DNA of 23,966 nucleotides from a virus: the IMG/VR virus record IMGVR_UViG_3300028612_000679, positions 1 through 23,966 of that record; one strand, given 5' to 3'. The notes beneath the pieces were generated by a model. It was not told the DNA's origin, did no database searches, and worked only from the letters and a program-made list of their open reading frames with translations. Positions 1 through 6,582 of this stretch are shown here, piece after piece. The translations under genes and the position numbers were made by a program. Position 1 is the stretch's first letter. The number at the start of each line of letters is the position of its first letter.

Positions 1-392
1 GGGCGTACCGATGGACCGATTATTCGTTCTTTATTTCCTATACACAAAAAATACCTATAAAGTGTGAATCTCATATCTGTGTTAATTAGACTCCCCTTAA
101 TCGGTACGGAGAGTATAGAATCACTATATAAGTTACTGTTTTTATTGCGTACCGATTAGGGACCGATTAGGCCGTACCGATTAGGGACCGATTGCGAACG
201 TACCGATAGATTGGCCAGTCGTAAGCGCCACGCTCTACATGTGTGTTAGCTGGTCAATACAGTGAATCCGGGCCTCCGTACCGATTTCGGCTAATCGGTA
301 CGCAATCGGTACGGCAATCGGTACGCCAAGTTGGACTTGTCATGCCCGAGATCGAGTGATAAGCAGGACGCTTAACAGAAGGACCGATTCGA
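1..392. other. Non-coding control or origin-like region
   Basis: No convincing gene lies in these 392 bases. Positions 20-147 are clearly more AT-rich than the rest of the window, with runs such as ACAAAAAATACCTATAAA and CTATATAAG, like a DNA-unwinding element. The flanks and the right half are packed with CGTACCGAT boxes, described separately. The region ends at an AAGGA ribosome binding site for the gene at 393. I find no clear consensus promoter. TATAGAAT near 114 is a possible -10 but lacks a matching -35. AT-rich DNA beside clustered repeats suggests an iteron-type replication origin. A multi-operator control region is the alternative. The sequence alone cannot separate the two. Confidence 0.6.
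4..325. repeat. Iteron-like array of CGTACCGAT boxes
   Basis: Five direct copies of CGTACCGAT are at 4-12, 148-156, 173-181, 199-207 and 277-285. Four inverted copies (ATCGGTACG) are at 100-108, 294-302, 305-313 and 317-325. Shorter GGACCGAT boxes follow at 13-20, 160-167, 185-192 and 381-388. Positions 148-172 and 173-197 are a near-perfect 25-bp tandem repeat, each unit holding one long and one short box. The boxes at 277-286 and 293-302 form a perfect 10-bp inverted repeat with a 6-base spacer. The last three inverted copies are 11 and 12 bp apart, about one helical turn. This fits cooperative binding of a DNA-binding protein, such as a replication initiator or a repressor. Confidence 0.8.
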
Positions 393-926
393 ATGTTTAA
401 CGCCGATTTGATAGTCTTGCTGCTAGTCAGTATTGTAGCGATAATCCTCGGAACCGCTTTTGCGCGTCAGCGTCATAAGCCGGATCAGTATTGGCTCAAG
501 CGCAACGTCTGCCCACACTGTCGGGCCCGGAAGTTACTTCAGCACACCCCGTTGAGCGACACAGCGTTCGTCACGACATGTCGTAAATGCGAGCAGCAGT
601 GGCACACCCAAGCCACCGACATGCCTGAAGTCCCGCAGATCATAATGCCGATCGGACGACGTAACTGGTATCCCGAGCTGCGGTTCTTCTGGAGCCAGCA
701 GACGCAGAACCCGGTGTTCCAGACGTTCGTCGGTGAAGTCGAATTCGACGCGATCGGTCTTGTCCGGGACCACGGCCTTAACGCCGACACCCCCCGCGAT
801 CTGCTGGCAGCACTGTATCATCATGGGATCGAACCATCTCGTGAAGCATACAACAAGCCGGAATTCGACTATAAGTATTTCATCGAGTCGGCTGGGATCG
901 ACTCGGACGACAGGAAGAAGGACTGA
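393..926 (+). CDS. Membrane-anchored zinc-ribbon protein, unknown function
   Basis: A 177-residue protein of unknown function. Residues 4-23 are a continuous hydrophobic segment (Leu/Ile/Val-rich) followed by Arg and Lys, so it is probably an N-terminal membrane anchor with the rest in the cytoplasm. A CPHC pair near residue 40 and a CRKC pair near residue 63 form a likely zinc ribbon. The C-terminal half is acidic and aromatic-rich, ending in a charged DDRKKD tail. The ATG at 393 has AAGGA nine bases upstream, inside an AGAAGGACCGAT box that resembles the nearby repeats. One dispersed palindrome (530-540) lies in the zinc-ribbon coding region. It is the first gene after the non-coding region. 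Confidence 0.75.
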   Translation: MFNADLIVLLLVSIVAIILGTAFARQRHKPDQYWLKRNVCPHCRARKLLQHTPLSDTAFVTTCRKCEQQWHTQATDMPEVPQIIMPIGRRNWYPELRFFWSQQTQNPVFQTFVGEVEFDAIGLVRDHGLNADTPRDLLAALYHHGIEPSREAYNKPEFDYKYFIESAGIDSDDRKKD

Positions 927-930
927 CACC

Positions 931-1104
931 ATGGCGAAACCGACTACCACCGTCGCCCTGACCAACGAAGACTTATACTGGATTATGGAATGGTCCGGCC
1001 AAGCCGTACCCAGCGGCGAGGACGAGATGTCGCACGAGGAAGCCAAGACCTACCGTAAGCTGCTTCGGGCGCAATCGCGGGTTTACCGCAAGAATAAGGA
1101 CTGA
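931..1104 (+). CDS. Small hypothetical protein (57 aa)
   Basis: Not recognised. The start is the ATG at 931, four bases after the stop of the previous gene, with a GGA-rich stretch (AGGAAGAAGGA) upstream. A longer reading of the frame from 733 would lie inside the previous gene and is rejected. The product is 57 residues: a Thr-rich start, a short aromatic acidic stretch (EDLYWIMEW), and a helical basic C-terminus with several Arg, Lys and Tyr. The start-site context is repeated almost exactly at the next gene, suggesting these small genes arose by local duplication or share a translation signal. Confidence 0.65.
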   Translation: MAKPTTTVALTNEDLYWIMEWSGQAVPSGEDEMSHEEAKTYRKLLRAQSRVYRKNKD

Positions 1105-1108
1105 CACC

Positions 1109-1264
1109 ATGGCGATGACGAAAGCGAACAAGCAGTTTCTCCGGTATTTGGTGAAGAACCATCCGGACAAGAGCGACGAGTACATGGCAGACGAGTGCGA
1201 GTGCGCCCTCACCACTGTCCGTAAGTACCGCAAAAGGCTCAATCCTGAAGGGACCAAGCCATGA
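1109..1264 (+). CDS. Small helix-turn-helix-like protein (51 aa)
   Basis: A 51-residue protein starting at the ATG at 1109, four bases after the previous stop and in the same GACACCATGGCGA context. Residues 9-44 resemble a small helix-turn-helix: KNHPDKSDEYMA as a first helix and turn, then an ALTTVRKYRKRL recognition-like helix. The same segment recurs in the N-terminal half of the protein at 3117-3428, with about 16 of 36 positions identical by eye, including KNHP, DE and TVRKYR. A DNA-binding or adaptor role is inferred. The reading ends in an ATGA overlap with the next gene. It is a candidate reader of the repeat boxes in this region, but no sequence evidence links them. Confidence 0.72.
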   Translation: MAMTKANKQFLRYLVKNHPDKSDEYMADECECALTTVRKYRKRLNPEGTKP

Positions 1265-1458
1265 ACCATATCCCACTACTGAAGGCGCTCGTGCATATCG
1301 CGAGCTATCGGTCTGGCGGCTTGGTCAAGCAGGGAGAGTGCAGCGGCGATCGCAGCGACATGATCCACACGGCCCGGCAGGCGCTTATGGCGCGTTACAA
1401 CACCATCGCTTCGCGGGCCCTCGTAATGGCCGAGCGCGAGATCAGGGAGGCCGAGTGA
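1261..1458 (+). CDS. Small hypothetical protein (65 aa)
   Basis: Not recognised. The ATG at 1261 overlaps the stop of the preceding gene (ATGA), so translation is probably coupled. The 65-residue product is predicted to be mostly helical, with a basic middle and an acidic last helix (MAEREIREAE). There are no membrane segments and no paired cysteines. Its stop overlaps the start of the next gene in the same manner, placing it in a compact early-type cluster of small genes. Confidence 0.65.
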   Translation: MNHIPLLKALVHIASYRSGGLVKQGECSGDRSDMIHTARQALMARYNTIASRALVMAEREIREAE

Positions 1459-1760
1459 TGACGCAGTATGAACGCCAGCAAGTGCCGGTATCGTCGTTGC
1501 AAGATGGCGATGTATTCGAGCTGCCCCGGCGCCGGGACGTCCGCTGCAAGGTAAGCTTCCACAAGCTGATGGATGACGAAGACGGGCGCCGGATCGGCGT
1601 AATCGGCTTCAACATCATCGAAGGATCGCTCGGCAGGCCGTGGATCAGCCTTCCAGCCGACTACCCGATCTGGCTGCTGCTGCCGACGACCACCTACGTT
1701 CATCTCGGCGGCAAGGACTGGATGAACAGCCTGACCGAGCAGCACGGCGTCAAAGACTGA
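1458..1760 (+). CDS. Hypothetical protein, small beta-rich fold (100 aa)
   Basis: The start is the ATG at 1458, within TGATG shared with the stop of the previous gene. A longer reading from 1338 overlaps that gene and lacks a ribosome site. The 100-residue product has alternating hydrophobic stretches (VFELPRR, VRCKVSFHKL, RIGVIGFNII, PIWLLLPTTTYVHLG) that suggest a compact beta-sheet domain. DGDVFELP near residue 17 is a turn-strand pattern common in small SH3-like or nucleotide-handling folds, but I cannot assign a family. Confidence 0.65.
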   Translation: MTQYERQQVPVSSLQDGDVFELPRRRDVRCKVSFHKLMDDEDGRRIGVIGFNIIEGSLGRPWISLPADYPIWLLLPTTTYVHLGGKDWMNSLTEQHGVKD

Positions 1761-1792
1761 TGGCCGTCGTACCACCACCCCGGAGAGACACC

Positions 1793-2899
1793 ATGTCCAC
1801 CCAACCCAAAGCAGCGCCGATAACGTCCGCCTTCGTGTCCGGGTTATCGGACTACCATAGCGCGTACGGATACAGGCACGAGCTGCCTATGCTGTCAGAA
1901 CACGACTGGCGGCGGGGCCTTTTCTGGCGCTGGAACACCTTCGACGTGCAGATCGGCAACGGAGAAGGCGTGATGGCGTGCTATCTGGCGAAACTGCCGT
2001 TCTGGAAGTGGATGACGCGCCTTCTCTTCGAGAAGTACGATCCTGCCGAGTGGCGAAAAGAGACGCGGAAGTCACTTCCGGAGCCAGAGCCCGAGGAATT
2101 CCGCTACCCAGCCGGGCTCGATCTGTCGGCCTTCTGGTTCCGTCTGGACTTCGACGGCAAGAACCCTCGCGATCCGGGCTTCGAGTGGGCTTGGGAGCGC
2201 GATCTGCTGCCGGTCGAAGAAGTCGAGCTGAAGTATGGCCACCCAGCCGGTCTGACGGACTTCAGGATAGACCGAGATGGATACCACTATAAGCAAGACG
2301 GTGCAGATAAGTCGCGGCAGGCGGCTGAAGGCGACGTCACACATACCGAGTGGGACGAATTCATGGCGTCCGAATTCGTTTCCCTGAATGACTTTCTTGC
2401 GTGGAAGAAAGGCGAGATCAAGGACCACAGAGAGCGCCTTCACGACTTCGACGACACGTACGAACGGCCAAGGTGCCGCTGTGGGCGATCCTACACCGAG
2501 CTGAATGTACCAATGGCCAAAGACGGCAGCAGATGGGCGTACAAGAAGAGCTTCTACAAGTGCCTAGACTGCGATCGTAAATGGACGTCCAAGGCTTTGA
2601 GGGCGGCTCTCGACGGATTCCCGATCGACGAGAAGGGTTTGCGCCGCAGGAAGAACCGGGACCGGGGCAGGGGACGCGGCGAGAGCCGACGAGCACAGAA
2701 GCGGCGAACGGAGACGCACGATGTTGTTGAATGCGCTGTGTGCCAGAGCGGGAACACCGCTAAATGCAGTGATTACCAGAAGGCATACGGGGAACAGAAA
2801 CCACGCTTAGGGCTCCGGACTGACAACGAATTAGCGCCCCCGGCGCCGCCTATGCTGTATGGGGACCACAACCCCCCGCCGCATTGCGATTTTCCTTGA
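1793..2899 (+). CDS. Hypothetical protein with two Cys clusters and a basic linker
   Basis: A 368-residue protein from the ATG at 1793, chosen because it repeats the GACACCATG start context of the genes at 931 and 1109. An ATG at 1760 overlapping the previous stop would add 11 residues. The N-terminal 200 residues are rich in Trp, Phe and Asp. A CRCG and CLDC pair about 30 residues apart forms a likely zinc ribbon. A strongly basic Arg/Lys/Gly stretch follows (near DRGRGRGESRR), then a second CAVC...C cluster and a Pro-rich tail. The zinc ribbon beside a basic linker suggests nucleic-acid binding. No enzymatic motif is visible. A perfect 15-bp copy of the dispersed palindrome lies at 2066-2080. 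Confidence 0.7.
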   Translation: MSTQPKAAPITSAFVSGLSDYHSAYGYRHELPMLSEHDWRRGLFWRWNTFDVQIGNGEGVMACYLAKLPFWKWMTRLLFEKYDPAEWRKETRKSLPEPEPEEFRYPAGLDLSAFWFRLDFDGKNPRDPGFEWAWERDLLPVEEVELKYGHPAGLTDFRIDRDGYHYKQDGADKSRQAAEGDVTHTEWDEFMASEFVSLNDFLAWKKGEIKDHRERLHDFDDTYERPRCRCGRSYTELNVPMAKDGSRWAYKKSFYKCLDCDRKWTSKALRAALDGFPIDEKGLRRRKNRDRGRGRGESRRAQKRRTETHDVVECAVCQSGNTAKCSDYQKAYGEQKPRLGLRTDNELAPPAPPMLYGDHNPPPHCDFP

Positions 2900-2916
2900 T
2901 AGGTAGGAGGTAATTT

Positions 2917-3120
2917 ATGACACGGTACGGACGACTCAAGAAGTCACCCCACCCCAGCGTTGTGACGCGGACGATAAACCGATATGCTGCGGCAGTCGAA
3001 GCGAAGGCTTTCGAGGGTACGATCCCGTGGGACTGCGACGAGGCGATCGAGATGCACGAAGAGATCGACAAAGAGCTACAACTGGCCGAGCTGGCGCTAC
3101 GAAGGCTGATAAACCGATGA
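2917..3120 (+). CDS. Small helical protein sharing a module with its neighbour (67 aa)
   Basis: A 67-residue protein with the strongest ribosome site in the window: AGGAGG at 2905-2910, six bases before the ATG. The last 45 residues resemble the C-terminal half of the next protein: Y..AV.A.AF.G, then an acidic helix ending in AE..LR.L.N, with about 18 of 37 aligned positions identical by eye. It lacks the helix-turn-helix half that the neighbour has. The module looks like a helical hairpin that could mediate dimerisation. It shares an ATGA overlap with the next gene. Function unknown. Confidence 0.72.
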   Translation: MTRYGRLKKSPHPSVVTRTINRYAAAVEAKAFEGTIPWDCDEAIEMHEEIDKELQLAELALRRLINR

Positions 3121-3428
3121 AGAAGTCAGACAAAGAGACGCTGATATTCGCGATCAAGAACCACCCGGAGAAAACCGACGAGTGGCTTGCCCGGCTGGCG
3201 AGCTGTTCGATCGACACGGTGCGCAAGTATCGCCGGGTATATGGACAGAGCCGGGCAGAGAAACTGCACAGGACCAAGGCCGAGAAGGCGCTCACGGCCT
3301 ACCGGGAAGCGGTCAAGGCGTACGCGTTCATGGGCTCACAACCGCTCGAAGACCATGACGGAATCGAGGCAGAGCTGCGGGACGCAGAAAACGATCTACG
3401 GGAGCTGCTTAATCTGCCGCCGTGCTAG
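3117..3428 (+). CDS. Two-module helix-turn-helix protein (103 aa)
   Basis: The start is the ATG at 3117, overlapping the upstream stop. Residues 5-42 resemble the whole 51-residue protein at 1109 (shared KNHP, DE, TVRKYR). Residues 60-101 resemble the 67-residue protein at 2917. It therefore looks like a fusion of the two, or their common source. The N-terminal half has the helix-turn-helix look of DNA-binding or terminase-small-like adaptor proteins, with recognition helix SIDTVRKYRRVY. The C-terminal half is an acidic helical hairpin suited to oligomerisation. A regulator or origin-binding role is an inference. It ends convergently, overlapping the minus-strand gene at 3409-3642 by 20 bases. 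Confidence 0.75.
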   Translation: MKKSDKETLIFAIKNHPEKTDEWLARLASCSIDTVRKYRRVYGQSRAEKLHRTKAEKALTAYREAVKAYAFMGSQPLEDHDGIEAELRDAENDLRELLNLPPC

Positions 3429-3642
3429 GGTGCATGTGGGCCTGCCAAGCTGCAATCTCCGGATCAACCGGCTCGATCAGCGGCAGGCCGAGGATCGCCC
3501 GGCTCCAATTACGATCATCGTTTATGCGACGTATCCAGCCCCGGATCACGTCGCCTTTTGCGTTGCGCCTGTATCCGTTGTAGCCATTGCCGTCGTAACG
3601 CCGGTCGATCGGCGGAGGCATTAAGTCAAGTTTCTGCATCAT
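3409..3642 (-). CDS. Small hypothetical protein downstream of primase (77 aa)
   Basis: Not recognised. The ATG at 3642 overlaps the stop of the primase gene (ATGA), so it is probably the last gene of the leftward operon and translationally coupled. The product is 77 residues, basic and Tyr/Gly-rich near residues 14-32 (RRYDGNGYNGYRR), then Trp- and Pro-containing with an acidic stretch. There is no obvious catalytic or metal-binding motif. It meets the rightward gene cluster tail to tail, and I see no hairpin terminator between them. Confidence 0.6.
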   Translation of the reverse strand: MMQKLDLMPPPIDRRYDGNGYNGYRRNAKGDVIRGWIRRINDDRNWSRAILGLPLIEPVDPEIAAWQAHMHPSTAAD

Positions 3643-6149
3643 AGGTCAGAGATATCTACTTCGTCCGGGTCCTGAAGTTGCCCGGCAACCCAAGCCCTTA
3701 TCTTGTCGTTGTCGATCTTGCCGTCCTTGCCCCGGAAGAGCTGGGGCTTCTGCGACCATACGCGGTGATTATCGCCTTTGATCTTCATCCGGCCAAGGTA
3801 CATGAACCCGTGTTCGGACAGCATCTGCTTGAGCAGACGCCCGTAGGGAGCCACACCGCCATGCTCTGCCATCTTCTCGTCGGTCAGGCCGCTACACAGC
3901 AGCTTGTCGCAGAATAGCGGGTCCGTGCTCTCTGACAGGGCCGTCTCGAAGGCTTCTTCTTCTTCGCTCTGATTGAGGAAGATCATCTCGGCCTTCGATG
4001 CCGATATAGGGGCTCTCTTCTTGGGATTAAAGCCCGGCGATATCTCGTATTCGAGCAGCCACTTGCGGATCGCGCCGTCGTGTTTCTCCAAGGCGCCGTA
4101 AAGCCGGTCATAGTAGTGCGGATTAGCTGCCTCGAAAGCCTTGATCGCTGCGTCGGTCTGCCACTTCGAGAACATCGGGTAATACCGCGTGTCGGACTTA
4201 TCGACTGGCATACCGTCCTTGTGGTTTGTCACGAGCAGATAGTTGACCGTGTTGATAACCTTGTACCAGTCAACCCGCATACGCCGAACGGAGGCCATAA
4301 GGTTCGTGATGTAGGGCTTGAGCTTGTTCATCACGTCGAAACGGTTGGCGCCGTGCAGCCTGATCTCTTCGATGAAGCAGAATTGGTGCCCTTCGGCCCA
4401 TGCGGTATTCTTCTCGATCAGGGCTTCGCCCGGCACGGTGTGGACGTTATCGGCCCCGAGCACTGTGCCCATCATCTCATAGAAGAACGTCTTACCGTCG
4501 CCCTGTGTACCTTGGATGATCGGAGCCCAATTCACCCGCTTTCCGGGGTTCTGTACGATGAAGGCGAAGAAATCCAGAAGTAACTTCCGATCTGCCTCGT
4601 GGACGAACATGTGATCGAGATGCCCGAGGACGATCTTGATTGCTGCCTTGTCCGCCTTGGTCAGTTTTTCAGGCACTTCCGGGATACCTATGCCCGTGTA
4701 CATGTTGGCGTAGTCTTCGCCGTTCAAGTTGAAGATCGGCTCTTCGGTCGGCAGGTACATCTTGTTGGCGACAATAGGAATCTGATAGCGGTTCAACGCG
4801 GCTTGGCTGGCAGAGTGCTCGGGCGTCGAGTTGCCTTCCAGCCGGTCCCGCTTCGTCATCATAAACCGGGCGAACGTGGAGTCGAAGGCGATCCGGGTCA
4901 GGCTACGCGACGATTCCAGATTGAAGAACGTCTCGTCTTCCTGCACGTACACGTAGTTGACGAGCCACGGCGGCGTCGTGCGGTTAGCCGGGTCCTCGTA
5001 GCGGACCATCTTGCGGATCGTCGGCACGGACATGGAAACCCCGGCGACTTCCTTCACGCGGGCCTTCAGATCAATGATGATGCCTTCGCGGACGATCTGA
5101 TCGAACGCGATCGTCTTGATACGGTTCATCACGTCGCGGACAGCCGGGAGATCAGGCGCGTTTTCGATCGCCGCCTTCACGTCGTCCAGCTCTTCGTTCG
5201 CGATCCTGTCTTCTTCGAGCTTGGCGTGCTTCAGGATGAACCGGGCCGTGATCGGCTCCCGGCGCTTGCCTTCGATGTTGAACGACTTCCAGCGGTCGTC
5301 CAGTACTTCGGAATCGTACTTCGAGCCTTGCGCGGACCACTCGTGCCACAGCATCAAACCTTCGTCCGAGCCGTCGAATTGGTGGTACAGGGCCATACCA
5401 ATATGGAACCAGATATCGTGATCGTCCACGTCTGGTATCATTTGTAACTTGGCGCGAAGATCGTCCGGGCCGATCTGCACCTTATGCTTATCGGTGATGA
5501 ACGGATCGTCGAAGTCCAGCTCGCGCCCGGACGTCGGGTCGGCCCGTTCGACTCGAGTCATCTTCGACGCCCGTTTCCAACCGCGCTCGCGAGCTATGCG
5601 GTCAAATTCGTCCGCGATCTTCTGCGCCTGCTTCTCGGTGATCGTCGGCAGCTTGTCGATCGGCGTGTTGTGCGGCGCCTTCTTGTCTTTCCAGCGATAC
5701 GGTTGCTCGGTATCCGGGTGGACGTGGAACGCGACAAACTGCTGGCCGTCCCCGAGTACTTCGAGCTTGACCGAGCGGCCTTCGTCATCTTCGTACCGGG
5801 TGGACTGGACCTTGCGGAATGGCTTCTCTGCCCGGTAAACGAGCAGCATTTTCGGCGGCTGACCGACACGCTCGATCGTCTCGCCAAGCATCTCGACGGT
5901 GAATTCCCGCATGTGCTCGACGATATCGGAGTCGTAGCAGTCGATATCGACGCCCGGCGTCTTCTTCGTCTTGATCCCTACGCCGAAGTTGCCCCGGCCC
6001 TTGCGGATCGCGGCGTCCACACGCTTCGGCCCGTGGACGGTCGTCTCCCACTCTTTGCCGAACGGACGCTTTTCGCCGGGACGGATGAAGCAGATCGAGT
6101 AACCGGAATCGAGGGACGCTTGCCCATATTTCTTGAGATATGCGACCAC
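3639..6149 (-). CDS. Bifunctional primase-polymerase / superfamily 3 helicase
   Basis: An 836-residue replication protein expected to prime and unwind phage DNA. The N-terminal prim-pol domain (about residues 1-190) shows the catalytic acidic motif GVDIDCYD at 66-73 and the downstream GDGQQFVAFHVHP motif at 133-145. A helical middle region near 228-310 resembles a PriCT-like domain. The C-terminal ATPase (about 500-700) belongs to the D5/DUF5906 type: Walker A GTQGDGKT at 547-554, Walker B QFCFIEEI near 589-596, and a sensor-like NYLLVTNHKD at 636-645. The GTG at 6149 lies three bases after the regulator stop. Unlike most replication genes here it is on the minus strand, behind its own regulator. 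One dispersed palindrome is at 4577-4587. Confidence 0.93.
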   Translation of the reverse strand: MVAYLKKYGQASLDSGYSICFIRPGEKRPFGKEWETTVHGPKRVDAAIRKGRGNFGVGIKTKKTPGVDIDCYDSDIVEHMREFTVEMLGETIERVGQPPKMLLVYRAEKPFRKVQSTRYEDDEGRSVKLEVLGDGQQFVAFHVHPDTEQPYRWKDKKAPHNTPIDKLPTITEKQAQKIADEFDRIARERGWKRASKMTRVERADPTSGRELDFDDPFITDKHKVQIGPDDLRAKLQMIPDVDDHDIWFHIGMALYHQFDGSDEGLMLWHEWSAQGSKYDSEVLDDRWKSFNIEGKRREPITARFILKHAKLEEDRIANEELDDVKAAIENAPDLPAVRDVMNRIKTIAFDQIVREGIIIDLKARVKEVAGVSMSVPTIRKMVRYEDPANRTTPPWLVNYVYVQEDETFFNLESSRSLTRIAFDSTFARFMMTKRDRLEGNSTPEHSASQAALNRYQIPIVANKMYLPTEEPIFNLNGEDYANMYTGIGIPEVPEKLTKADKAAIKIVLGHLDHMFVHEADRKLLLDFFAFIVQNPGKRVNWAPIIQGTQGDGKTFFYEMMGTVLGADNVHTVPGEALIEKNTAWAEGHQFCFIEEIRLHGANRFDVMNKLKPYITNLMASVRRMRVDWYKVINTVNYLLVTNHKDGMPVDKSDTRYYPMFSKWQTDAAIKAFEAANPHYYDRLYGALEKHDGAIRKWLLEYEISPGFNPKKRAPISASKAEMIFLNQSEEEEAFETALSESTDPLFCDKLLCSGLTDEKMAEHGGVAPYGRLLKQMLSEHGFMYLGRMKIKGDNHRVWSQKPQLFRGKDGKIDNDKIRAWVAGQLQDPDEVDISDL

Positions 6150-6152
6150 GGG

Positions 6153-6434
6153 TTACTCGCTATAGAGATTGGGGTGGAACAGCTCGCGGGGGAAACACTC
6201 TTTGCCCAACGTGCGCTCGATCTCAATAGCGGTTTCCGGTGATACGCGTCCCCTCATTTTCATTAGTGCGAAAGCATTGGCTGACATGCCGATAGCTTCG
6301 GCCAAGTCTGATAGCTTGGCATTACGGCTGTGGAAAACACAGGCAAGGTTCAACAGATAACGGTGTCGGTCGGTTTCGTCAGTGTCGCCATCCAGCCAGT
6401 CCGGCTGCGGCCACGGGCCTGTGCTCGCGGTCAT
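6153..6434 (-). CDS. Cro/YdaS-like helix-turn-helix regulator
   Basis: A 93-residue protein whose residues 41-85 look like the Cro/YdaS class of helix-turn-helix proteins: LSDLAEAIGMSANAFALMKM, then RVSPETAIEIERTLG and the typical ending PRELFHPNL. It is expected to bind an operator as a dimer. It is the first gene of the leftward operon with the primase. Its upstream region holds a perfect 16-bp palindrome overlapping its own -35 box, which fits autoregulation and control of the divergent genes. The first 30 residues are acidic and Trp/Asp-rich and do not belong to the DNA-binding fold. It could act as a Cro-type switch, but no partner repressor is visible here. Confidence 0.8.
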   Translation of the reverse strand: MTASTGPWPQPDWLDGDTDETDRHRYLLNLACVFHSRNAKLSDLAEAIGMSANAFALMKMRGRVSPETAIEIERTLGKECFPRELFHPNLYSE

Positions 6435-6461
6435 ATCGGTCCCTCGAAATAGAAGATCGGC

Positions 6462-6490
6462 GTATTAACCTTCTGACATGATGATGTCAA
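6462..6490 (-). promoter_or_regulatory. Predicted sigma70-type promoter for the primase operon
   Basis: On the minus strand a perfect TTGACA (6490-6485) is followed, after 17 bases, by TAATAC (6467-6462). The regulator start codon lies about 28 bases downstream of the -10. The -35 shares bases with the palindromic operator, so a bound regulator would block RNA polymerase. Confidence 0.6.
6474..6489. promoter_or_regulatory. Palindromic operator TGACAT-GATG-ATGTCA
   Basis: A perfect 6-bp inverted repeat with a 4-base spacer in the divergent intergenic region. It overlaps the -35 and spacer of the leftward promoter and sits 15 bases from the rightward -35. Its position next to a helix-turn-helix gene is the usual arrangement for an autoregulated phage switch. 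Binding by that regulator is an inference. Confidence 0.6.
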
Positions 6491-6504
6491 ACCTGAAATA
6501 CCCA

Positions 6505-6533
6505 TTGACAGGGAACATAAGGGGGCCTAGTAG
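6505..6533 (+). promoter_or_regulatory. Predicted sigma70-type promoter for the rightward block
   Basis: A perfect TTGACA at 6505-6510 is followed, after 17 bases, by TAGTAG at 6528-6533, a poor -10. Transcription would start near 6540 and read into the gene at 6583. The strong -35 with a weak -10 could mean that an activator is needed, or that the -35 is accidental. Confidence 0.5.
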
Positions 6534-6582
6534 CCATCGCTCCCAATTCAGGGACCGAAACCGTAAACGAAGGATCGAATAG

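Noticed and set aside
4-325. Left-end repeats as a CRISPR array
   Set aside because: Units are only 9 bp, occur in both orientations and have irregular spacing without equal-length spacers.
4599-6242. Long plus-strand open frames opposite the primase (282 and 252 residues)
   Set aside because: They are antisense to a protein with clear prim-pol and helicase motifs. Their products are low-complexity Arg/Val/Asp-rich, as expected from mirror frames in GC-rich DNA.
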